From an uncultured Lachnospiraceae bacterium (GTDB taxonomy: Bacteria > Bacillota > Clostridia > Lachnospirales > Lachnospiraceae), in assembly GCA_902761585.1 (NCBI GenBank), contig CACWKX010000005.1, positions 1-64,000 of the forward strand: a DNA stretch of 64,000 nucleotides, given 5' to 3'. The position numbers and the translations under genes were made by a program. Numbering within the stretch: the first letter of the stretch is position 1; each line of letters starts with the position of its first letter. Positions 1-7,928 of this stretch are shown piece by piece. The notes beneath the pieces are model-generated. The model saw nothing but the letters and a program-made list of their open reading frames with translations, did not search any database and was not told the origin of the DNA.

Positions 1-25
1 ACATGGACAATACAATCTTAGCATG

Positions 26-67
26 AAAAAGGACTCCCAACCGCAATGGTTGAAAGTCCTTTTTGCT
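26..67 (+). terminator. Rho-independent terminator-like hairpin
   Basis: The arms at 26-35 and 55-64 are perfectly complementary (10 bp), and inner pairs at 38-42 and 48-52 extend the stem. A T run follows the right arm. It lies in the same orientation as the toxin-like ORF downstream. It could end a transcript entering from outside the window, or be part of a structured RNA. Confidence 0.6.
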
Positions 68-74
68 TATACCC

Positions 75-106
75 TGGGGCTATGTTTTTTCACAGCCCCA
101 TTTTTT
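75..106 (+). terminator. Second terminator hairpin directly before the ToxN-like ORF
   Basis: The arms at 75-84 and 91-100 pair with one mismatch or wobble and are followed by six T residues (101-106). An in-frame stop and the open frame of the ToxN-like gene begin within about 15 bases. In type III toxin-antitoxin loci a terminator normally separates the RNA antitoxin from the toxin gene, so the position is suggestive. The repeat array itself is not visible inside the window. Confidence 0.6.
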
Positions 107-118
107 AAGGGTTGGTAG

Positions 119-571
119 TGTTATGAAGATTTTACGATTAACCAGACGCTGCTGAAGGAATTTCAAAAAGACCCAGAGGTTCTCAGGAAGACAGCACGTC
201 CATGCGTTCTTATCATTCGCTTAAAATATAAGGGCGTGAACAGGTCTTTTGCTGTTCCGTTGCGATCCAATATCTCTGCCTACACACCGAAAGACCAGTA
301 TTTTGCGCTCCCTACGAGATCGTCAACGCGAGCAGGCAATCATCACGGACTGCATTACATCAAGATGTTTCCGGTTACTAAGAAGTACCTCATCAGATAT
401 CGGACTGAAGGCAATGTTTTTGCCACTACGATTCAGAATGTGATTGATAAGAATGAGAAGCGAATTGTAACTGAATGTCAGAAATATCTCAACGATTACT
501 CAAATGGACGTCGGCTACCTTTCTCCACAGATATTGATCTTCTTCTCAGTATTCTCGATTCTCTGTCATGA
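119..571 (+). pseudogene. ToxN/AbiQ-like type III toxin remnant lacking a start codon
   Basis: The frame is open from 119 (after a TAG at 116-118) to TGA 569-571, about 150 codons. The only usual start inside is GTG 236, which would remove the conserved-looking N-terminal part. The pattern resembles ToxN/CptN/AbiQ endoribonucleases: a hydrophobic strand ending in a PLRS segment (analogue of the PLTSPK motif), then HGLHYIKMFPV (analogue of the LG.I....MIPV motif), then a helix rich in N, K and I. That family cuts RNA and is restrained by a small repeated RNA encoded just upstream. No start codon or Shine-Dalgarno site is seen at 119, so the gene looks 5'-truncated. The family call rests on motif spacing only and is tentative. 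Confidence 0.45.
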
Positions 572-818
572 CTTCATGAACCTGTGAAATTACGACAGAA
601 CATGTGATTGAAGGGCCGGAAGGGAAAAAGAGTTACTCACTATCGTTCCGGATGAAGTCAGAAGGTATCAGAAGGTTTGTGTACATCAGTTCGATTATAA
701 AAACTGTATCGCAAGGGGTATCTGAAGAGCCGGTATGGTGAATCCCAAGAATCATAATTTTTTATTCAGCGAAGGATAAGTTAAGATACCGGGCAGGACA
801 GCCGGAAACGGAGGGACT

Positions 819-1262
819 ATGGACGATCTGAATGAAGTGAGAAAAGTGTCGGAGGCGGCATACCGTTTTCTGAGCCGCATAAACCCGAAGGACTGTCAGG
901 ATGGTCATTATGGCCTTCCAGATGGCGTGTTTGCCAATATTCAGACCTATATGCCAAAGCCGAAGTCTGAAGGAACCTTTGAAGCGCACAGGAAATACAT
1001 CGACATTCAGTACATTATCTCAGGGCATGAGATCATCTCCGTAGAGTCACTGGAGGCCATGAGAGCGGGGACGTGCATCCGCAGGTACGGTGAGAGCGGA
1101 GATATCGAGCTGTACGAAGGAAACAACAACGGAGAAGAATATCTGTTAGAACCGGGGGACTTCCTGATCCTCTATCCGAAGGATGCCCACATGCCCGGAG
1201 TCTGCGAAGGAACACCGGAGAAGGTACAGAAGGCGGTTGTGAAGGTGCCGTGTTCATATTAA
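819..1262 (+). CDS. YhcH/YjgK/YiaL family protein (DUF386)
   Basis: The 147-aa product matches the length of the YhcH/YjgK/YiaL (EbgC-like) cupin family. Its signatures are the segment EAHRKYIDIQYIISG (about residues 53-67) and the late FLILYPKDAHMPG segment, where His and Asp/Glu residues line the cupin metal site. Members are implicated in sialic acid or other sugar catabolism, often as anomerases, but no such pathway lies nearby. A GGAGGG Shine-Dalgarno site sits just before ATG 819. The last codons (VKVPCS) are nearly repeated, at the DNA level as well, at the end of the nuclease-like gene 2.1 kb downstream. Confidence 0.85.
   Translation: MDDLNEVRKVSEAAYRFLSRINPKDCQDGHYGLPDGVFANIQTYMPKPKSEGTFEAHRKYIDIQYIISGHEIISVESLEAMRAGTCIRRYGESGDIELYEGNNNGEEYLLEPGDFLILYPKDAHMPGVCEGTPEKVQKAVVKVPCSY
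1238..1257 (+). repeat. 20-bp direct repeat, copy 1 (3' end of yhcH-like gene)
   Basis: This 20-bp sequence at the end of the YhcH-family gene matches 3387-3406 at 19 of 20 positions, in the same orientation. The two copies bracket the ATPase/nuclease module exactly, like attachment sites of an element that integrates at the 3' end of a gene. Confidence 0.7.
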
Positions 1263-1304
1263 ATAATGACATCTGCTTTCCACATAGCCGCAATCAGTGT
1301 CAAA

Positions 1305-1313
1305 TGTTATAAT
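1305..1313 (+). promoter_or_regulatory. Extended -10 promoter of the ATPase/nuclease module
   Basis: The sequence reads TG-N-TATAAT, a perfect extended -10 box. No good -35 box is seen 17 bases upstream, which extended -10 promoters do not need. It lies 90 bases before the ATPase start, inside the segment bracketed by the direct repeats, so the module appears to carry its own promoter. Confidence 0.45.
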
Positions 1314-1402
1314 CCCCATATAAGGCTGTATGAAATCAACATTCAACATTCCGGTTTTTGAGATTACGTTCTTGCAGGGGTGTGAAAGGATAGGAGAGAG
1401 CC

Positions 1403-2743
1403 ATGAATGAAAGATGGACGCTGAATGTAGAAGACTTCGGAAAAATCGAAAAAGCTTCCGTAAGGATTGCACCTCTTATCTGCTTTGTTGGGGATAACAA
1501 TTCCGGAAAAAGTTACCTGCTAAGCTTGTTGTGGGGAGTTTTGATTCTCGGGAAAGACTATTTCCCAAAGACACCACCGGATAGTAAAACGTACAAGCGG
1601 TGTGAAAACTGGCTGCGCAGCCATATTGGTGAAGAAACACAGCTCGGGCAGGAAGAGTTCGCAATGTATATTGAATGGTTTAATTCCATTCTCATGGCGA
1701 ACCGGAAGGATCTTGTCCGGCGGATTTTCAATGCTGACATACATATAGGGAGCATCAGCATCAGCGATTATAAGCGGGCGAAACAGCTGAGTATATTATG
1801 GTCACAAGATTCAGTGCGCTATTCATTCGGGCAGACGAGTATCCGATTCCCTCATCCAGGTGAAAAGTCTGGCGTGCAGCGAGAAGAGCTTCTCCGGATG
1901 AATGCGTATATTTGTTGGAATATTCTGATGGGCGGAATTGCAGAGCCGCTGTTTACACCGATTGTCCGTGGCAGACGAATCGGGGAGCCGGTCTATCTCC
2001 CGGCATCGAGAACCGGTTTTATGCTCACATACCCACAGCTTGTCAGCCAGTCTCTTCAGACTGCGTACAACCTCGATGCAGGTGAGCATACATCCTCTCT
2101 GACACTGCCATACATTGACTTCCTGCAGCTGATTACGATGTTTGACCGGGCGCCTTCCATTCCGGATAATAAGCGAAAAATTGCTGATTTTATAGAAACA
2201 AATTTGACGTCAGGAAAGGTATCTGTCAGGAAGGATGGACTTCCTGTCATACGGTATACCCCAAACGGTTCCGCTGATCCGCTGCCACTGCACATAGCGT
2301 CTTCGATTGTAACAGAAGTTTCGCCATTGCTTCTTTTATTCAAGAGCAATATCAAATTCAATTCTTTGATCATTGAGGAGCCGGAAGCTCATCTTCATCC
2401 CGGACTTCAGATGAAAATGGCAAGACTGATCATCAACATCAGCAACGCGGGAATACCCGTATGGATCACTACACACAGTGAAGCGATTCTTCAGCAGATC
2501 AACAATATGTTAAAGCTTTCTGCAAACAAGGACCGTAAGAGACTGATGCAGGAGTATGGTTACCAAGAAGAAGATCTGCTTGATGCTGATGATATTGAGA
2601 TGTACCAGTTCGGGATCGGGGGATCAGGCAGAACAGTCCTTGAGAAATTGAACCGAACTCCATATGGATTTGAAGTGCCGACATTCAACAGTGTGCTGGC
2701 TGAAACGATTCAGGAGGTCAGAGCATTTCAGGAGGAAGAATGA
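1403..2743 (+). CDS. AAA15/AAA21-type ATPase, first gene of a putative two-gene defence module
   Basis: This 446-aa protein has an ABC/SMC-like ATPase architecture. The Walker A motif GDNNSGKS is at residues 30-37 after an N-terminal beta segment. A YLPASRTGFML block, typical of AAA15/DUF3696-type ATPases, lies near residue 195. The Walker B motif LIIEEPEAHLHPG is at 322-334, and WITTHSEAIL (H-loop-like) follows near 353. Such ATPases pair with a nuclease effector in systems such as Septu, PARIS, AbiL and Gabija-like modules. The next gene overlaps by 4 bases (ATGA), so the two are translationally coupled. ATG 1403 is preceded by GGAGAGAG. The exact system type is not recognised. Confidence 0.8.
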   Translation: MNERWTLNVEDFGKIEKASVRIAPLICFVGDNNSGKSYLLSLLWGVLILGKDYFPKTPPDSKTYKRCENWLRSHIGEETQLGQEEFAMYIEWFNSILMANRKDLVRRIFNADIHIGSISISDYKRAKQLSILWSQDSVRYSFGQTSIRFPHPGEKSGVQREELLRMNAYICWNILMGGIAEPLFTPIVRGRRIGEPVYLPASRTGFMLTYPQLVSQSLQTAYNLDAGEHTSSLTLPYIDFLQLITMFDRAPSIPDNKRKIADFIETNLTSGKVSVRKDGLPVIRYTPNGSADPLPLHIASSIVTEVSPLLLLFKSNIKFNSLIIEEPEAHLHPGLQMKMARLIINISNAGIPVWITTHSEAILQQINNMLKLSANKDRKRLMQEYGYQEEDLLDADDIEMYQFGIGGSGRTVLEKLNRTPYGFEVPTFNSVLAETIQEVRAFQEEE

Positions 2744-3408
2744 GCTACAGGATGCGCACACAGTATGCAATCGATCATTTTTTTGAAAAAAACTATTTTG
2801 ATGTCAGCGAAGTTTCCTATGAACTGCAGGAACAGGACGATCGTGGAAAGAGTCTGCTTTACCTGGAGAATGTCGGTGAGAATCTGTGTGTGTCGCAGTT
2901 TGATTCCAAGAGTAAGTGTAAATTTCTGAGACAGGACAGAGAGTATGGACTTCAAAAATGCAGCGATCACATCTTATTTCAACATATGGCTGATGATAGC
3001 TGGACGCTCCTGATTATTGAGATGAAGACATCCGTCGGGGCGAAGGTGTGGAAAGATATCAAGAAAAAAACAAGAGCATCATATTTAAATGCTCTTGCGA
3101 TTGCGGCTGTTCTTGATATTCAAATTAAAAAGGTCATTGTATACACAACATTCGAAGAAGAGAAATTTTCAGACCTTCCGGACCTGACATCTCCTTACGC
3201 GCAGAAGCCGGTTTTGGGGCATTATCAGGTAGATTATAAAAAAGACGAGTGGGATCGAAACGTCATCTGCATTAACCTGGGCGAAGCCCTGAGATTCGAG
3301 CACCATCATATCAGAATGCACAGGAATGAGGATGGAAGCAGGCTGGAAGGGAAATATGACCTGCGGGAACTGAGTAGACAAAAGCCTGTGAAGGTGCCGT
3401 GCTCATAA
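2740..3408 (+). CDS. Putative PD-(D/E)XK-like nuclease partner of the ATPase
   Basis: The 222-aa product is unrecognised by name. An Asp at residue 76 in CSDHILF and an E-x-K at 94-96 in a hydrophobic strand (LLIIEMK) are spaced as in PD-(D/E)XK endonucleases. A long Lys-rich helix follows. This fits a nucleic-acid-cutting effector controlled by the ATPase encoded immediately upstream, with which it shares an ATGA overlap. Its C-terminal residues KVPCS coincide with the second copy of the flanking 20-bp repeat, so the reading frame appears to run into sequence derived from the yhcH 3' end. Nuclease activity is inference from this motif only. Confidence 0.6.
   Translation: MSYRMRTQYAIDHFFEKNYFDVSEVSYELQEQDDRGKSLLYLENVGENLCVSQFDSKSKCKFLRQDREYGLQKCSDHILFQHMADDSWTLLIIEMKTSVGAKVWKDIKKKTRASYLNALAIAAVLDIQIKKVIVYTTFEEEKFSDLPDLTSPYAQKPVLGHYQVDYKKDEWDRNVICINLGEALRFEHHHIRMHRNEDGSRLEGKYDLRELSRQKPVKVPCS
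3387..3406 (+). repeat. 20-bp direct repeat, copy 2 (end of nuclease-like gene)
   Basis: This copy matches 1238-1257 except for one C/T difference. It encodes the terminal VKVPCS of the nuclease-like protein, as the first copy does for the YhcH-family protein. It marks the right boundary of the putative inserted module. Confidence 0.7.
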
Positions 3409-3622
3409 AGAGTGATAGTATTCGTGTTATATATGCCCCTGTCTTTGCCTGTTTTGCTGGCGAAGGCAGGAGCACTCTTTGCAGAATTGCATGTGCTATT
3501 GGTTGCCCCACAATACTTGAGATGATAAGATAGGTTCAGTAAGCTTAAAAATTACAAATAGAAACGAGCAAATTGCTCCCGGATGGTGTCAACATGTTAT
3601 TTAGCTCCCTGTTTTTTTATGG

Positions 3623-3854
3623 GTGTTCCTGCCGATTGTATTCATCAGTAGTTTCATCCTACAGAGGTTTGGCGGTATTGAGGCAGCCAACATTCTGCTT
3701 CTGATTTCGAGCCTGTTCTTCTATGCCTGGGGAGAGCCCATATACATCTTTCTGATGCTGTCGTCCATCCTGATTAATTACTCAACCGGGACGCTCCTCT
3801 ACACGAAACATAAGTTTTGTGGCCGGTTTCCCAAAATCATCTGGACACGGAGAA
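3623..3854 (+). pseudogene. MBOAT (AlgI/DltB-like) O-acyltransferase N-terminal fragment
   Basis: About 60-75 codons match the N-terminal membrane segments of AlgI/DltB-type acyltransferases, including the block ANILLLISSLFFYAWGEP followed by a second hydrophobic helix. Full-length relatives have about 450-500 residues and a catalytic His, both missing here. The frame then runs on into DNA that, in another frame, encodes the AlgX/DltD-like remnant, indicating an internal deletion that joined the two genes. The junction is near 3810-3855. In intact cassettes the MBOAT protein moves acetyl groups across the membrane onto a polysaccharide. Confidence 0.6.
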
Positions 3855-4867
3855 ACATGAAAACAGAGTTCTATCGGAGTTTCCAAAGGTTTCGGGGACA
3901 AGCCCGAGGGACTTTATTTCAGGGCTGCAGACATATTTTAACGATCGCCTGCCATTCAAAAACCAGCTGGTTGCCATAAACAGTGCCATCGATTACTATG
4001 GCTTCCGTTCATCGTCTTCTTCAAAAGTTATTGTGGGAAAGAATGGATGGCTGTTTTACAATGATCTTCAGGATGGGAACCCGATTGCCTGCCATAAGGG
4101 TGAAGACCGACTGACAGACGAACAGTTGGCGAATATTGCGGCAACACTTGAGACATCAAGAGACAACCTTTTAAAAGAGGGTATTGAGTTTGTAATCTTT
4201 ATCGCGCCGAATAAGGAACGCATCTACCAGGAAGATATGCCTTCTTATTACGGGAAGCCGGCAGAGCAGTATGCGGTGCTTCAGATTTACCAGTATCTGA
4301 AGGAACATACAGACCTTCGGATCATCTATCCTGAGGAATTGCTTCGGGATTCGGCTTTGCAGTACGGGGAGTCTGATTTGCTTTACCATAAGACGGATAC
4401 ACATTGGAATGCACTTGGGGCATATATCGGCATGGAACCGCTTTTCAAGGAATTGGGAATTGATATGCCGTCGATTGACGACTCAGGGATGGATATTGTG
4501 GAATCGAAAGACGACCCCGGCGATCTGGCGAACGTGCTGAACCCTGGGGAAAATGATCAATCCAGGCAAGAATGATGTTCCAAAGGGATACAATGAGCAC
4601 CACGTTGAGAACGAGAAGTGGGATTTTGGAACGGAGTTTGTTTACCACGCAAGTGGAGCAGATCCAAGAAAACTATTCATGCGCAGAGATTCCTTTGGAT
4701 CCGCCATGGCGGACATTCTGGGATCCCAGTTCGATAACAGCATTATGGTACACTATAATAATGTATATACGAACGATATGGTAAAAGAACAGAAACCTGA
4801 TGTCTTCATCCTGGAGACAGTGGAACGATACGTGGTGAAAAATCTGGGTGGGTTTTTGTATGAATAA
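3817..4867 (+). pseudogene. AlgX/AlgJ/DltD-like SGNH acetyltransferase, truncated and frameshifted
   Basis: Two consecutive frames (3817-4575 and 4553-4867) together give one SGNH-type O-acetyltransferase. Present are the VGKNGWLFY start of the domain, the KTDTHWNALGAY motif (D-x-H-W catalytic pair) and, in the second frame, RRDSFGSAM (serine nucleophile region). The frames meet at an imperfect 19-bp tandem duplication (4540-4558 and 4559-4577, 13 of 19 identical), which shifts the frame by +1. The N-terminal membrane anchor is absent, apparently lost in the deletion that joined this gene to the MBOAT fragment. The gene would have worked with that acyltransferase to O-acetylate a surface glycan, but should now be inactive. 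Confidence 0.7.
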
Positions 4868-4892
4868 CGATGAATAACTATTTTCTGTTAAA

Positions 4893-4921
4893 TAATACTT
4901 TCCCAACCGATAAGACTATAT
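4893..4921 (+). repeat. Left terminal inverted repeat of the IS element
   Basis: The 29-bp left end is preceded by the 6-bp duplication GTTAAA at 4887-4892. Compared with the reverse complement of the right end, the inner 22 bases agree at 19 positions. Confidence 0.8.
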
Positions 4922-5071
4922 AACAGCTTATACGGAACCCGCTTTTTCAGCTGATCCCTATATTTTCGTTTCCGGCTGGCCCGTTTCAGTCAGATATGGA
5001 GTCCCAAGCCCTGCTTTTCGATATTCAGCACCTTGAAGTCTGTCGACATTTCAGTCACGGTTTCCTTGATA

Positions 5072-5103
5072 TATAGTCTAATACATGGTATTATTAGACT
5101 ATA
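5072..5103. promoter_or_regulatory. Palindrome upstream of the transposase start
   Basis: Two perfect 12-base arms (5072-5083 and 5092-5103) surround an 8-base centre, 16 bases before the transposase ATG. The arms repeat the GACTATA word found in the terminal repeats. It could be a binding site for the transposase (autoregulation) or an RNA hairpin limiting translation. Confidence 0.5.
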
Positions 5104-5119
5104 CAAAAGGAGACCTGTT

Positions 5120-6733
5120 ATGCCGATTCCGCGTGAAATTCTGGATGTCCCGCGCCCTAAGAACACAGTTGTCATTGCTTATGGGAGAGACAAAAAGCTA
5201 TATGCTGTCCGCCAGCGTGTCGGCTGCAGAAACGTAGGCGGCCGTCATCTTCCGGTGAACGGTCCTACGATCGGCCACATCGTTGATGGCGCTTATATCC
5301 CAATTGCAAAGAGTGATCCGCAGGACGTTTCGCTTTCGCCGATTGATCTGAAGGATTGGGCCAGTGTCGTCCTCTGCGACCGGCTGTTTAAAAGCATCCA
5401 AGGCGAACTGTTTGCCATATACAGCCAAAGTGACGCAATGAAGATCTACTGCATCTCGCTGCTGAGGGTCTGCGACAAAGGCATCCGTGACTTTGAGCTT
5501 AAGGAGGCATATGAGACCAGCTTTCTTTCGGAACTGTATCCTGACGTATCCTTATCGAAAAACACGGTATCGACCTTCCTGAACGATCTTGGAAAGACGA
5601 TGTCCCGCATCGTTGCCTTTATGAGGAACCGGACAGCTACTGTGTCTCTGGATCACCATCTGCTGGTTGATGGAACACTCAAGTCGGATGAATCCAAGGT
5701 GAACGCTCTCTCCGATTTTTCCAGAAAGGCCCGGACCAAGGGAACAAGAGATATCTCTGTTCTCTTCGCGTTCGATCTGGAAGCGATGGAGCCGGTCTGC
5801 TCCAAGTGCTTCCCCGGAAACATGCTGGACGCCACTTCCTATGAAGCCTTCATCAAAGAGAACCAGATCACCAAAGGGATCATCGTTGGTGATAAAGGCT
5901 TTCCGGAATCCGCAGCTCACGAGGAGTTTGAAAGCCATCCGGATCTGCATTACCTTAATCCGATAAAGCGGAACTCCAAGCTGATTGCGCGGCACTCCAT
6001 GCTGGACTTCACAGCGATTCTGCCCGGCTATGAAGGCATCACGTACCGCAAGGAGAAGTGCGTCGGCATTGACAAATGGCTCTACTCCTACCGGAGCAGT
6101 GCCAAGGCCGCCAAAGAAGAAGGCGACTGGCTGCGTCGGGCAAAGAAAGAGAAGACCTATAGCTTTGAGAAGCTCAGGGAGAAGCAGAAGACTTTCGGAA
6201 CGATCGTGCTGGAGTGTGATCTGGATCTGCCTCCGGAGATTGCCTACAAAGCTTATGACAAACGATGGGAGATCGAGCTCGTCATGCGGTATTATAAATC
6301 CGCCTGTGAATTCGATGAGACCCGCGTGCAGGATGATTATTCTGTGATCGGCAGTGAGTTTTGTGATTTCCTTTCAACGCTCCTGACCTTCCGCCTGATC
6401 GATGCCTTTGACAAAGCAGGCCTTCTTGAGGATTACACTTACAGAAAAATCCTCTCCGTACTGATTCGGGCGAAGAAAGCGCGCGTCGGAAGCGAAAACT
6501 GGCAGCTTGTACGGATGAATCCTTCTCATCTGGAGATCCTACAAAAGCTTGAGCTCATTCCGAAGCCGGAAGAATCGCCAAAGAAGAAACCCGGCAGGCC
6601 AAGAGGAAGCAGGAATCGTTCGAAGGCTGAAGCGCCATTCGATCAGACGGAGCAGCCGGTAAAGCGTAAACGTGGCAGACCGCCGGGCAGCAAAAACAAG
6701 CCGAAGGCAGCTCCGCCAGATCCATTAATGTGA
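5120..6733 (+). CDS. IS1634/IS4-superfamily DDE transposase with C-terminal AT-hooks
   Basis: This 537-aa transposase carries the DDE triad: D184 in LLVDGT, D258 in VGDKGF, and E386 inside a perfect Y-x2-R-x3-E-x6-K signature (YDKRWEIELVMRYYK), the hallmark of this superfamily. The tail has two AT-hook-like stretches, KPGRPRGSRNR and KRGRPPGSKNK, which should grip AT-rich DNA in the minor groove. ATG 5120 with AAGGAGA nearby is preferred; the open frame extends upstream to 5033 without Shine-Dalgarno support. No damage is seen, so the element may be active. Confidence 0.9.
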   Translation: MPIPREILDVPRPKNTVVIAYGRDKKLYAVRQRVGCRNVGGRHLPVNGPTIGHIVDGAYIPIAKSDPQDVSLSPIDLKDWASVVLCDRLFKSIQGELFAIYSQSDAMKIYCISLLRVCDKGIRDFELKEAYETSFLSELYPDVSLSKNTVSTFLNDLGKTMSRIVAFMRNRTATVSLDHHLLVDGTLKSDESKVNALSDFSRKARTKGTRDISVLFAFDLEAMEPVCSKCFPGNMLDATSYEAFIKENQITKGIIVGDKGFPESAAHEEFESHPDLHYLNPIKRNSKLIARHSMLDFTAILPGYEGITYRKEKCVGIDKWLYSYRSSAKAAKEEGDWLRRAKKEKTYSFEKLREKQKTFGTIVLECDLDLPPEIAYKAYDKRWEIELVMRYYKSACEFDETRVQDDYSVIGSEFCDFLSTLLTFRLIDAFDKAGLLEDYTYRKILSVLIRAKKARVGSENWQLVRMNPSHLEILQKLELIPKPEESPKKKPGRPRGSRNRSKAEAPFDQTEQPVKRKRGRPPGSKNKPKAAPPDPLM

Positions 6734-6780
6734 TAATAGGTCACTGAAGAAAGCATCCATCTGAGACTATGTCACTGTCG

Positions 6781-6809
6781 ATATAGTCTCACTGGTTGGG
6801 AAGCTACTA
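6781..6809 (-). repeat. Right terminal inverted repeat of the IS element
   Basis: The right end is followed by GTTAAA at 6810-6815. A further short inverted repeat (6763-6770 against the start of this end) recreates the GACTAT palindromic arrangement seen near the left end. Confidence 0.8.
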
Positions 6810-6974
6810 GTTAAATTTAATTTGAGATGTTAATAAACAGCACTCATCCTTTTTACTATTTGCGAGATGGGTATCATGTTTTGAATATAAGCCGAATGCG
6901 AGAGGAGTCTCTTGTCATTAAGAGCCTTATGCGATAGAGTAAAGTGGATGTATGAAATAGTAGAGGGGCAGGGC

Positions 6975-7880
6975 ATGGAACGAGTTGCTTTTGTTATCCT
7001 CCATTATGGAGATCAAAAGGTTACAAACAAATGTGTACAATCTATACTTGGCCTACAGCACCGTGAGAAAATATGTGTTGTTATTGTTGATAATGAAATC
7101 AGAAAACCAACAGAGGAAAGAGAACGAATAAAGAGTGAATACCATGGTATTTCAGAAGTGAGAGTGCTGCTTGTCCAAGGGGACGGAGGATTTTCGTACG
7201 CAAATAATGTAGGTTATCAGTATGCACGAGATCAATTAAAGGCAGATTGGATTATTGTAACAAACAATGATGTGATTTTTCCTCAAAGAGATTTTTTATA
7301 TCGATTAGAAAGTTCCTTCTCTGAGTTACCTAGTCATATTCTGGGACCTGATGTCCTTCGTCCTAGGCAGGGTAGAGAAGGTGTTTTTTATGAGCATCAG
7401 AATCCTTTAGATACAAGATTGCGAACGATAAAAGAGTCTGAGATAACGATTCGGTCGAATCAAATTGCGCTCAGGTACTACCCGATCATGTATCCGTTCT
7501 TGTTTCTGTGGGAGATGTTGGAGGAAAAGAGGGCGTTATTTCAGAAAAGAAAAAGAGATAAGTATTATCGTGAGAGACATGCTGGAATTGTACCGTTTGG
7601 AGCATGTCTGGTTTATACTCCATTATATACAGAGCATGAAAAAAGAGCGTTTGAGCCGGAAACGCACTTTTACTATGAAGAGTACTTGCTAAAGTTGCGC
7701 TGTGATGCCAATGGATATATTGTGAGCTATGATCCATCTCTGAAAGTAGTCCATGAAACTGGTTTGTCGACAAAACAGACGTATAGGCGAAAGAAGGAGA
7801 AACTACGTTTCGTCATGGAAGAGACATTAAAATCGTGTAAAATTTACCAGAAGGCTTTAAAGTATAATTTAATGAAATGA
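6975..7880 (+). CDS. GT2-family glycosyltransferase (rhamnosyltransferase-like)
   Basis: The 301-aa product begins AFVILHYGDQKVTNKCVQS, the GT-A opening of rhamnosyltransferase-like GT2 enzymes. IVTNNDVIF (about residues 91-99) stands for the metal and nucleotide-sugar site, and FYYEEYLLKLR is the catalytic acidic region. It should add a sugar to a lipid-linked glycan on the cytoplasmic face. ATG 6975 follows GAGGGGCAGG and is preferred to the longer frame from 6912. It is the first gene of the AT-rich cluster after the IS element. Donor and acceptor cannot be deduced. Confidence 0.8.
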   Translation: MERVAFVILHYGDQKVTNKCVQSILGLQHREKICVVIVDNEIRKPTEERERIKSEYHGISEVRVLLVQGDGGFSYANNVGYQYARDQLKADWIIVTNNDVIFPQRDFLYRLESSFSELPSHILGPDVLRPRQGREGVFYEHQNPLDTRLRTIKESEITIRSNQIALRYYPIMYPFLFLWEMLEEKRALFQKRKRDKYYRERHAGIVPFGACLVYTPLYTEHEKRAFEPETHFYYEEYLLKLRCDANGYIVSYDPSLKVVHETGLSTKQTYRRKKEKLRFVMEETLKSCKIYQKALKYNLMK

Positions 7881-7928
7881 AGAGTATGGAAAAAAACTAT
7901 AGCATGTTGGTTTTGTATGGGGTTTAGA

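Larger units (their letters stand above)
4893..6809 (+). mobile_element. IS1634/IS4-superfamily insertion sequence, complete, 1917 bp
   Basis: The ends are 29-bp imperfect inverted repeats (4893-4921 and 6781-6809), sharing TTCCCAACC and GACTATAT blocks. A 6-bp GTTAAA direct repeat flanks them (4887-4892 and 6810-6815), as expected of a target-site duplication. A single intact transposase fills the element. It landed 26 bases after the remains of the acetyltransferase gene and separates the decayed region from the AT-rich glycosyltransferase island. Confidence 0.85.

Noticed and set aside
3423..3480. Imperfect hairpin after the nuclease-like gene as a terminator
   Set aside because: The stem needs wobble pairs and no T run follows.
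5033..5119. Upstream extension of the transposase frame
   Set aside because: It reads through the palindrome and lacks a Shine-Dalgarno site; ATG 5120 has AAGGAGA.
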